Part shown: piece after piece, positions 34,174 through 41,432 of the stretch
Numbering within the stretch: the stretch's first letter is position 1
Layout of the letters: each line of letters opens with the position of its first letter
NCBI RefSeq assembly: GCF_006439025.1
Contig: NZ_RCYZ01000001.1
Span: 248,001 to 312,000, forward strand
Length of the DNA: 64,000 nt
Direction: 5' to 3'
Source: Hymenobacter nivis
GTDB lineage: Bacteria; Bacteroidota; Bacteroidia; Cytophagales; Hymenobacteraceae
Translations under genes and position numbers: made by a program
The notes under the pieces: generated by a model
The model's input: the letters and a program-made list of their open reading frames with translations, nothing else
Databases searched by the model: none
Told to the model about the DNA's origin: nothing

Positions 34174-34938
34174 ATGTTTGAATTAACCGGAAAGCAGGCC
34201 GTGGTGACGGGCGGCGGCAGCGGCATTGGCCGGGCCATTGCGCAGCTTTTTGCCCGCCAAGGCGCGGCCGTCCACATCATCGAGCGTACGCTGGCGGCTG
34301 GCCAGGCCACCGCCGACGAAATAGCGCAAGCCGGCGGCACGGCCCAGGTGCACGCCGCCGACGTGGGCCAGCAAGCCGCGGTGCAGGCCGCGTTTGCGGC
34401 CATTGGCCGGGTCGATATTTTAGTGAATAACGCGGGCATTGCGCACGTGGGCACCGTGGAAAATACGCCGGAGGCCGATTTCGACCGCGTGTACCAGGTG
34501 AACGTGAAGGGGGCCTACAACTGCCTGTTTGCAGCCGTGCCGCGCATGCGCGAGCAGGGCGGCGGCACCATCCTCAACCTGGCCTCCATTGCGGCACACG
34601 TGGGCTTGGCCGACCGCTTTGCCTACTCCATGAGCAAGGGCGCCATCCACGCCATGACGCTCTCGGTGGCCCGCGACTACCTCAGCAGCCACATCCGCTG
34701 CAACAGCATTTCGCCGGCGCGGGTGCACACGCCGTTCGTCGATGGCTTCATTGCCGGCAACTACCCGGGGCAGGAGGCGGCCGTCTTCGACAAGCTCTCG
34801 CGCAGCCAGCCCATCGGCCGCATGGGCCAGCCCACCGAAATTGCCGCCCTCGCCCTCTACCTGTGTTCCGACGAGGCGGGCTTCATCACCGGCTGCGACT
34901 ACCCCATCGACGGCGGCTTTATTAAGCTTAACACCTGA
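34174..34938 (+). CDS. SDR oxidoreductase, probable 2-keto-3-deoxy-L-fuconate dehydrogenase
   Basis: 254 residues of a classical short-chain dehydrogenase. The cofactor motif is VVTGGGSGIGRAIA, with Glu in IIERT after strand 2 (NAD-type). It also has NNAG, the catalytic Ser in NLASIAAHVG, Tyr/Lys in YSMSKGAIHAM, and a C-terminal DYPIDGGF. The first gene of a tight run with an FAH hydrolase and a second SDR. In the non-phosphorylative L-fucose route an SDR oxidises 2-keto-3-deoxy-L-fuconate to the 2,4-diketo acid, the substrate of the FAH enzyme, which fits this gene order. Assignment of the exact substrate is by context. Confidence 0.85.
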   Translation: MFELTGKQAVVTGGGSGIGRAIAQLFARQGAAVHIIERTLAAGQATADEIAQAGGTAQVHAADVGQQAAVQAAFAAIGRVDILVNNAGIAHVGTVENTPEADFDRVYQVNVKGAYNCLFAAVPRMREQGGGTILNLASIAAHVGLADRFAYSMSKGAIHAMTLSVARDYLSSHIRCNSISPARVHTPFVDGFIAGNYPGQEAAVFDKLSRSQPIGRMGQPTEIAALALYLCSDEAGFITGCDYPIDGGFIKLNT

Positions 34939-34968
34939 TCACCAACGCATAATAGTATTTTTTTTCGC

Positions 34969-35826
34969 ATGAAACTCATCCGCTACGGCCAGCCCGGCCA
35001 CGAGAAGCCCGGCGTGCTCCTGCACGAGCAGCGCTACGATGTATCGGCCTTCGGCCAGGACTACACCGAGGATTTTTTTGCCACCGACGGCCTGGCGCGG
35101 CTCGCCGCTTTCCTAGAGGCCAACGCCGGGGCCCTGCCCCCCGTGGACGCTGCCGAGCGCCTGGCCCCCCCGGTGGCGCGCCCGTCCAAAATCCTGTGCA
35201 TCGGCCTCAACTACGCCGACCACGCCCGCGAAACGGGGGCCACGCCCCCGGCCGAGCCGGTGCTGTTCATGAAATCGACCACGGCCTACGTGGGCCCCAA
35301 CGACGACATTATCATCCCCCGCAACTCGGTGAAAACCGACTGGGAAGTGGAGCTGGCCGTGGTCATCGGCCGGCGCGCTTCGTACGTGGCGGAGGCCGAC
35401 GCCCCGGCCTACATTGCGGGTTACGTGCTGCACAACGACGTGAGCGAGCGCGAGTTCCAGCTGGAGCGCAGCGGCACCTGGGACAAGGGCAAGGGCTGCG
35501 ATACCTTCGCCCCGGTCGGGCCGTTCCTGGCCACCCCGGATGAGCTCGGCGACCTCGACAACCTGCGCCTGTGGCTGACGGTGAACGGCCAGCTGATGCA
35601 GGACGGCACCACGGCCAACCTCATTTTCAAGGTGCCCTACCTGGTGTCGTACCTCAGCGAGTTCATGACGCTGCTGCCGGGCGACATCATTTCGACGGGC
35701 ACGCCCGCGGGGGTGGGCCTGGGCTTCAAGCCGCCCGTGTACCTTAAGCCCGGCGACGTGGTGGAGCTGGGCATTGAGGGCCTGGGCACCTCGCGCCAGG
35801 TGGTGAAGGCCTACAGCCCGGCCTAG
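34969..35826 (+). CDS. FAH-family hydrolase, probable 2,4-diketo-3-deoxy-L-fuconate hydrolase
   Basis: 285 residues of the fumarylacetoacetate-hydrolase fold. ILCIGLNYADHARE, PVLFMKSTTAYVGPNDDI, the metal-binding acidic triad in DWEVELAVVIGR together with the earlier His, VLHNDVSEREFQ, WDKGKGCDTFAPVGPF and ISTGTPAGVGLG are all standard. FAH enzymes cleave C-C bonds of diketo acids; the sugar-acid branch yields pyruvate and L-lactate from the L-fucose-derived diketo acid. It is 30 bases after the SDR that would make that substrate. The active-site residues look intact. Confidence 0.88.
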   Translation: MKLIRYGQPGHEKPGVLLHEQRYDVSAFGQDYTEDFFATDGLARLAAFLEANAGALPPVDAAERLAPPVARPSKILCIGLNYADHARETGATPPAEPVLFMKSTTAYVGPNDDIIIPRNSVKTDWEVELAVVIGRRASYVAEADAPAYIAGYVLHNDVSEREFQLERSGTWDKGKGCDTFAPVGPFLATPDELGDLDNLRLWLTVNGQLMQDGTTANLIFKVPYLVSYLSEFMTLLPGDIISTGTPAGVGLGFKPPVYLKPGDVVELGIEGLGTSRQVVKAYSPA

Positions 35827-35887
35827 CCTCCCGGGGCCCCAGCCGGGCCAGGGCAGCCCGTATTAACCATTTGCAACCCATTTAGCC

Positions 35888-36676
35888 ATGAACTTAGCGC
35901 TTCAGGACAAGGTAATTATCGTCACGGGCGGGGCCCGGGGCATCGGCGAGGGCATTGTGCGGGTGCTGGCGCAGGAAGGAGCCGTGCCCGTCGTCATCGG
36001 CCGCAAGGAGGCCGACAACCAGCAGGCCGTGGCCGCCGTGGTGGCCGCCGGGGGCCGCGCCGGGCAGGTGGTGGCCGAGCTCACCGAGCCGGCCGATTGC
36101 GCCCGGGCGGTGGCGGCCGTGGTGGCGCAGTTTGGCCGCATCGACGGGCTCGTGAACAACGCCGGCGTGAACGACGGCGTGGGCCTGGAAAGCGGCGACT
36201 ACGCGGGCTTTATGCAGAGCCTGCACCGCAACGTGGTGCACTACTACTTGGTGGCCCACCACGCCCTGCCCGAGCTGAAAAAGGCGAAGGGCGCCATCGT
36301 CAACATCACGTCCAAAACCGCCGAAACGGGCCAGGGCAACACCTCGGCCTACGCCGCGGCCAACGGCGCCCGCAACGCCCTCACCCGCGAGTGGGCCGTG
36401 GAGCTGCTCAAGTACGGCATCCGGGTGAACGCCGTGGCCGTGGCCGAGTGCTGGACGCCCGCCTACGAAACCTGGCTGCAAACCCTGGCCGACCCCGAGG
36501 AGAAGCTGCGCGAAATCACCGCCCGCATCCCGCTGGAAAGCCGCATGACCACCGCCGAGGAAATTGCCAACGCCGTCGCCTTCCTGCTCTCGGCCCGCAG
36601 CAGCCACACCACGGGGCAAATCCTGCACGTCGACGGCGGCTACGTGCACCTCGACCGCGCCCTGGCCAACGCTTAA
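35888..36676 (+). CDS. SDR oxidoreductase, probable L-fucose dehydrogenase
   Basis: 262 residues. Motifs are IIVTGGARGIGEGIV, an Arg-containing cofactor loop GRKEAD (NADP use possible), NNAGVNDGVGLE, NITSKTAETGQGNTSAYAA, and ANGARNAL where the usual YxxxK region reads Y-AAANGA. The following AECWTPAYETWL, IPLESRMTTAEEIA and VDGGYVHLDRAL segments match the bacterial L-fucose dehydrogenase group (Burkholderia type) that oxidises L-fucose at C1. The catalytic Lys position deserves a look, since I read Asn (AANGAR) where a Lys is expected three or four residues after Tyr. With the SDR and FAH upstream it fits the fucose pathway. It is a second candidate next to the AKR at 15515. Confidence 0.8.
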   Translation: MNLALQDKVIIVTGGARGIGEGIVRVLAQEGAVPVVIGRKEADNQQAVAAVVAAGGRAGQVVAELTEPADCARAVAAVVAQFGRIDGLVNNAGVNDGVGLESGDYAGFMQSLHRNVVHYYLVAHHALPELKKAKGAIVNITSKTAETGQGNTSAYAAANGARNALTREWAVELLKYGIRVNAVAVAECWTPAYETWLQTLADPEEKLREITARIPLESRMTTAEEIANAVAFLLSARSSHTTGQILHVDGGYVHLDRALANA

Positions 36677-36701
36677 GCGCTGCGCCATTGGCTGGTAGCT
36701 A

Positions 36702-36759
36702 ATAAAGCCGGGTGGGTGTAGAGACGCAAGGATGCGTCTCTACACCCACCCGGCTTTAT
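36702..36759. terminator. Perfect 27-bp hairpin between convergent genes; GTAGAGACGC-type palindrome
   Basis: Arms 36702-36728 and 36733-36759 are exact complements around loop AGGA. It lies 26 bases after the SDR stop and 68 bases before the stop of the minus-strand UxaA gene, so it can end both transcripts. The inner GTGTAGAGACGCA...TGCGTCTCTACAC resembles palindromic repeats that I recall as common in cyanobacteria and some Cytophagales, so it may also be a dispersed repeat copy. Confidence 0.8.
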
Positions 36760-36826
36760 CCTGCGGGGCTAACGCCCGCGCAGTGCAACGGTGCGTGTTG
36801 GCCCTAAAAATCAATTCATTAGCCGC

Positions 36827-38479
36827 TTACAGCGACACCCCGCGCTTCCACGGGATGAAGTCGTCCTGGCCCAGAGCCACGGCTTTGGGAATGACCTCGC
36901 CGCTGGCCGCGCGCACGCAGTAGTCCAGGATTTCTTCGCCCATCTGCTCGATGGTTTTGGTGCCCGCGATGACAGGGCCGGCGTCGAGGTCGATGATGTC
37001 GGCCAGGCGGCGGGCCAGCCCGGTGTTGGTGGCCACCTTGATGACGGGGCACACGGGGTTGCCGGTGGGCGTGCCCAGGCCCGTGGTGAAGAGGATGAGC
37101 GTGGCCCCGGCCGCGGCCTGGCCGGTGGTGGCCTCCACGTCGTTGCCGGGCGTGCACACCAAGGACAGGCCCGGGCGGCGGGCGGGCTCGGTGTAGTCGA
37201 GCACGTCGGCCACGGGCGAGGTACCGCCTTTTTTGGCCGCCCCAGCCGATTTAATGGCGTCGGTAATCAGGCCGTCGGCGATGTTGCCCGGCGAGGGGTT
37301 CATGAAGAAGCCCGAGCCGACCGCCGTGGCCAACGCGTCGTAGTCGCCCATGAGCTGGGTAAAGCGGCCGGCCAGGGCCCCATCGGGGCAGCGGTCGAGG
37401 ATGTTTTGCTCGGCCCCGCACAGCTCCGGGAACTCGGCCAGCAGCACCTGGCCGCCCAGGCCCACCAGCAGGTCGGCGGCGTAGCCCACGGCGGGGTTGG
37501 CCGAAAGGCCGCTGAAGCCGTCGCTGCCCCCGCACTTCACCCCGATGGAAAGGGCGCTGAGCGGGGCGGGCCGCCGCACGTTTTCGTTGGCCCGGGCCAG
37601 GCCCCGGAACGTTTGGCGGATGGCCTCGCTCACCACCTGCTCCTCGCTGTCCATCAGCTGCTGCTCAAATACCAGCAGCGGCTTGTCGAACTGCGGGTTG
37701 CGGCGCTGGAGGCTAGCCCGGAAATTACTGGTTTGCAGGTGCTGGCAGCCCAGGCTGAGCACCGTCACGCCGGCCACGTTGGGGTGGTCGGCGTAGGCGG
37801 CCAGCAGCTCGCCGAGGGTGTCGGCGTCTTGGCGGGTGCCGCCGCAGCCACCGCTGTGGTTCAAGAACTTAATGCCATCAACGTTGGGAAACACGCGGGC
37901 CCGGGCGGGCGTGGACGCGGGGGCCAGCTGGATGCCCTGCCCGTCGTCGCCCTGCTGGTAGGCCCGCAGCAGGTCGTGGGCAAAGAGGCGGTACTTGCCC
38001 GTGGTGGCGTAGCCCAGCTCGTGGTGCAGGGCCTCCTTGATGGCGTCGAGGTTGCGGTTTTCGCAAAACACCAGGGGCACAAACAGCCAGTAGTTGGCCG
38101 TGCCCACGCGGCCATCAGCGCGGTGGTAGCCCTGGAAGGTGCGGCCGGCAAAGCGCGCGGCGTCGGGGGCCACCCAGGGGCCCTGCTGCCAGCCGCGGTA
38201 GGCGTAGGGGTCGGCGGCGTGGGCGGTGTTGGCCGTGGTCATGCGCCCCCCCTGGGCAATGTGCACCTGCGCCTTGCCCACCAGCCCGCCGTACATGGTC
38301 ACTTCCGCGCCCGGCGCCATCTCGTGCAAAAAGAACTTGTGCTTGGCCGGAATGGCCTCGGGCAGCACAAGAACTTGGTTTTCAAAGCGTACCACCGTGG
38401 CGGCGGGCAAGTCCTGGAGGGCAACCATCACGTTGTCGGCCGGGTGAATGCGCAAAAAGCGCGCAGCAGGAGCACTCAT
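36827..38479 (-). CDS. UxaA-family sugar-acid dehydratase, probable L-fuconate dehydratase
   Basis: 550 residues from ATG at 38479. The N-terminal SAF-like domain (about 1-100) has FLRIHPADNVMVALQDLP and PAKHKFFLHEMAPGAEV. The main part has GYHRADGRVGTANYWLFVP, HSGGCGGTRQDADTL, LGCQHLQTSNF, KCGGSDGFSGLSANPAVG, EFPELCGAE, NPSPGNIADGL and TTGLGTPTGNPV, all typical of altronate/galactarate dehydratases with iron-binding Cys/His. In the Campylobacter jejuni fucose cluster UxaA-type genes supply the dehydratase step instead of the enolase-type FucD. Here it stands beside the fucose SDR and FAH genes but on the opposite strand, so the same role is likely. Confidence 0.85.
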   Translation of the reverse strand: MSAPAARFLRIHPADNVMVALQDLPAATVVRFENQVLVLPEAIPAKHKFFLHEMAPGAEVTMYGGLVGKAQVHIAQGGRMTTANTAHAADPYAYRGWQQGPWVAPDAARFAGRTFQGYHRADGRVGTANYWLFVPLVFCENRNLDAIKEALHHELGYATTGKYRLFAHDLLRAYQQGDDGQGIQLAPASTPARARVFPNVDGIKFLNHSGGCGGTRQDADTLGELLAAYADHPNVAGVTVLSLGCQHLQTSNFRASLQRRNPQFDKPLLVFEQQLMDSEEQVVSEAIRQTFRGLARANENVRRPAPLSALSIGVKCGGSDGFSGLSANPAVGYAADLLVGLGGQVLLAEFPELCGAEQNILDRCPDGALAGRFTQLMGDYDALATAVGSGFFMNPSPGNIADGLITDAIKSAGAAKKGGTSPVADVLDYTEPARRPGLSLVCTPGNDVEATTGQAAAGATLILFTTGLGTPTGNPVCPVIKVATNTGLARRLADIIDLDAGPVIAGTKTIEQMGEEILDYCVRAASGEVIPKAVALGQDDFIPWKRGVSL

Positions 38480-38557
38480 AACAAAAGGAAATAAAACCGG
38501 CGCTGCACACCGCCGCGTCCGAAGCGCATGCAAGGTAGGATGCCCGCCCTTTATTGG

Positions 38558-38605
38558 GGCCCGGCCAAGGGGCCCTGGTGGTGGCCGGGGCCCCTTGGCC
38601 GGGCC
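38558..38605. repeat. GC-rich 17-bp inverted repeat
   Basis: Arms GGCCCGGCCAAGGGGCC (38558-38574) and its exact complement (38589-38605) enclose 14 bases. It lies between two minus-strand genes: downstream of the phosphoesterase gene and upstream of the UxaA gene. It has no T-run on either side, so it may be a Rho-dependent or structural element. Confidence 0.55.
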
Positions 38606-38694
38606 ACTTCCACGAACGGTTTCCGCACCGGGCGCCATTACTCCCTCGTGCCCAGGGGCCCTAACTTGGGGCCCCGGCGCGGGCGTTGCCGGCC

Positions 38695-41154
38695 TCAGTC
38701 GTCATCGTCGTCGCGCTTGGGGGTGGGGCGCAGGAAAGCCCCGCGGCGGGGGGCCGGCACGGCGGCATTTTCGCCCCGAATGGCTTTCCACACCACTTCG
38801 GTGAGGTCGCGGTCGGGGGCGGCGTCTTCGGTGGCCAGGTTGAACTTGGCCGAGCGCTCGGCGCTGCGGTTCCAGGCGGTGTTGCGGGCATCGAGGGGCA
38901 CGCGGGCAGCCTTGGCCTGGTAGGGGGCCCCGGCGGGCGCGGCCTGAAACACGCCGAACAGCGGCCGTGCGGCGGCGTCGTACTGGCTCATGGGCGGCAG
39001 GCCCAGGATGAGTTCCATCGTGCGCAGCACCCCGGCCGTGGTGTAGAGGGTGTGGTCCACGGCGCCGCGGCGGGTGTAGGGGCTGATGACGAAGGCCGGC
39101 GAGCGGTGGGCGTCCACGTGGTCAGGGCCGTTCTGGGCGTCGTCTTCGAGCACGAACACCACCGATTCGTTCCAGATGGGGCTGTGCGAGAGGTGCTCCA
39201 CGAATTGGCCCAGGGCGAGGTCGTTGTCGGCCACGGCCGAGATGGGCGAGATTTTGCCCAGTTTCTGGCCGCTGGTGTGGTCGTTGCTGAGGCGGATGGT
39301 GCTGAACTGCGGCACGGCCCCGCGGGCCAGCAGCGAGTCGAAATCCTGGGCCCAGATGCGCACCCGGTCCACGTCCTTCACGTCCATGTCGAAGCCCGGG
39401 GCCTTGGGGCACAGGTGCCCTTCGAGCGACTTGAGCGGGGTTTTGCCGTTCTCGGCAAACTCGCCGTAGCTGCGGTAGCTGCGGCCGGCGCGCTGGCAGT
39501 AGTCCCAAATGAAGCCGTCGCGCGGGTAGGCAATCTTGCGGGTGCCCTCGTAGTCGTAGGTACCGCCGCGCCCGCCGTAGCTGATGGGCCAGGTCTTCTC
39601 CACGTAGTCGGTGGCGTAGGCGGCGGTGCTCCAGTTGTGGCCGTCGGCGCTCACCTCGGCGTTCACGTAGAAGTTGTCGAGCAGCACAAACTCGCGGGCC
39701 AGCGCGTGGTGGTTGGGCGTCACGCGCTCCGGGAAAATGCACAGCGTCGAGTCGCCGTTGCCCTCGCGCATATCGCCCAGCACCTGGTCGTACGTCCGGT
39801 TTTCCTTGATGATGTAGAACACGTGCTTGATGGGCGACGCCTCCCCCGCCCGCCGCGGGATAGGGCCCCCAGCCACGCCCAGGGCCTCTTTCTCCAGGGC
39901 CGGCGTGAAGGGCGTGTTGGCGTACACCTGCGCCGAGTAGGCCTTCAGCTGGGCCGCGCTGGGCACCGGAATGGCTGAAAGCGTGCCCTTAAACAGCCCG
40001 CCGATGTACTGCACCGGCCCAGCCGCGGCCGTGCTGCCCAGCTGGTAGCCGCTGTTGTCGGTGCGCTTCACCGGCTGGGGCCCCCGGGGGTTGGGCAATG
40101 ACGAGAAGCCCTTGCCATTGGCCACCAGCACCTGCCGGCCCAGCGTGCGCACGCAGGTGGGGTACCAGCCCGTGGGGATGAAGCCCTGGGGCGTACTCTT
40201 GCCGGGGTGGGCCACGTCGAACACGGCCAGGCAGTTGTTGTCGGCGTTGGCGATGTAGAGGGTTTTCTCGTCGGGGCTCAGGGCCAGGCCGTTGGGCGTC
40301 GAGCCGGTGAGCTTGGTGGGGTACAGGGCCGAGGAAATGGTTTCGAGCACCCGCCAGCTCTTCGCATCCACCACCGACACGGAGTTGTCGTTGGCGTTGG
40401 CCACGAACAGGTAGCGGCCGTTGCGGCTCTGAATCAGCTCGTTGGGGTGGCTTTCGGTGGCCAGGCGCTGCCGGATGGTGCCGGTGCGGGTGTCGTAGGC
40501 CAGCAGCTCGTCGCCGCCCCACAGGCTGATGTAGAGCGTGTTGCCGTCGGGCGCCAGCAGGCAGCCGTAGGCCTCGTGGCCCAGCGGCACCCGGCGCAGC
40601 GTGCGCTTGGTTTTGAGGTCGAGCACGTACAGCGCGTTGTCCTCCTTGGTCACGGTGTAGAGGCGCTCCCGGGGCCCGTCCACGGCCAGGCCGGCGGGGC
40701 TGATTTTCTCCTTCGGCCAGGCTCGGCCCAGGCGCATCGTGTCGGGGGCCCCCAGCTTGCGGGCGGCCACGGGGTAGGCCAGGATGATGTTGTCGTTGGC
40801 CCCGGACACGTACAGCCGGTCGGCTTTGGCGTTGAAGGCCAGCCCGTACCACGACTTGCCGATAACCTTCTCGTCGAGCAGCGCGTGCGTCACCGGGTCA
40901 ATGAGCTGCACCGTTTGGGTGCTCTGCCCGTTGTTGGTGACGGCCAGCAGCCGGCCCGATTTCGACAGCTGCATGTTCAGGGGCAAGTCGCCCAGGGCCA
41001 ACCCGGGGCCCCCGGCCGGGGTAAGGGACCAGCCGTTGGGCAGCAGGATTTTGGTGGCCCGGGGGTCGTTGGTGGGCACTTGGGCGGCGGCGGGGCGGGC
41101 GGCCAGCAGGCCGAGGGCGGCGGCCAGGGCAAAGGAAAGTTTCGGGCAGAGCAT
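38695..41154 (-). CDS. Exported beta-propeller / phosphoesterase fusion protein
   Basis: 819 residues from ATG at 41154, with signal peptide LSFALAAALGLLAARPAAAQ. Residues about 50-390 are repeated YVTN/SMP30-like blades (SKSGRLLAVTNNG, GLALSPDEKTLYIANADN). From about 440 the phosphoesterase (PF04185/alkaline-phosphatase-like) domain starts with HVFYIIKENRTYDQVLGDM, the ENRxxD motif, and continues through NFYVNAEVSADGHNWSTAAY, VFVLEDDAQNGPDHVDAHRSP and ISPYTRRG. The C-terminus is an acidic run after KR (six-residue DDDDD type). The Thr in ENRTYDQ could be the nucleophile as in related phosphatases. It probably acts on phosphate esters outside the cytoplasm; the substrate is unknown. Confidence 0.85.
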   Translation of the reverse strand: MLCPKLSFALAAALGLLAARPAAAQVPTNDPRATKILLPNGWSLTPAGGPGLALGDLPLNMQLSKSGRLLAVTNNGQSTQTVQLIDPVTHALLDEKVIGKSWYGLAFNAKADRLYVSGANDNIILAYPVAARKLGAPDTMRLGRAWPKEKISPAGLAVDGPRERLYTVTKEDNALYVLDLKTKRTLRRVPLGHEAYGCLLAPDGNTLYISLWGGDELLAYDTRTGTIRQRLATESHPNELIQSRNGRYLFVANANDNSVSVVDAKSWRVLETISSALYPTKLTGSTPNGLALSPDEKTLYIANADNNCLAVFDVAHPGKSTPQGFIPTGWYPTCVRTLGRQVLVANGKGFSSLPNPRGPQPVKRTDNSGYQLGSTAAAGPVQYIGGLFKGTLSAIPVPSAAQLKAYSAQVYANTPFTPALEKEALGVAGGPIPRRAGEASPIKHVFYIIKENRTYDQVLGDMREGNGDSTLCIFPERVTPNHHALAREFVLLDNFYVNAEVSADGHNWSTAAYATDYVEKTWPISYGGRGGTYDYEGTRKIAYPRDGFIWDYCQRAGRSYRSYGEFAENGKTPLKSLEGHLCPKAPGFDMDVKDVDRVRIWAQDFDSLLARGAVPQFSTIRLSNDHTSGQKLGKISPISAVADNDLALGQFVEHLSHSPIWNESVVFVLEDDAQNGPDHVDAHRSPAFVISPYTRRGAVDHTLYTTAGVLRTMELILGLPPMSQYDAAARPLFGVFQAAPAGAPYQAKAARVPLDARNTAWNRSAERSAKFNLATEDAAPDRDLTEVVWKAIRGENAAVPAPRRGAFLRPTPKRDDDDD

Positions 41155-41324
41155 AAGAAGCCGGCAAAGCACCGCCCAACCCGGGCGGCGGGCCCGGCGC
41201 AAGGCCCGGGCTGGGCGCAAAGGTCGGCCGCGGGCGGCTACGCCAATGTTACGTTTGCGTGGCCTACGCCGGGGCCCCGGCGTGGGCCACGGGCCGCGCC
41301 TTGGGGGACCGGCGCAGGCTGCAT

Positions 41325-41336
41325 AAACGTTTTAGC
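41325..41336. promoter_or_regulatory. Candidate LacI-type operator upstream of the oxidoreductase gene
   Basis: AAACGTTT at 41325-41332 is a perfect 8-bp palindrome within TAAACGTTTTAGC. It has the central CG step of LacI-family operators and lies about 100 bases before the oxidoreductase start. A one-mismatch copy, TAAACATTTTAGC, occurs at 60179-60191 upstream of the second GH29 gene. Confidence 0.4.
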
Positions 41337-41432
41337 GGAATGATACGGGGATAATTCGCAATTTTCTGTACCTTCCCCCTCGAAATTGTCCTTTCTTTTC
41401 CTCTTTCCCTCCCCTCCTATCCCCGCCCCCTT

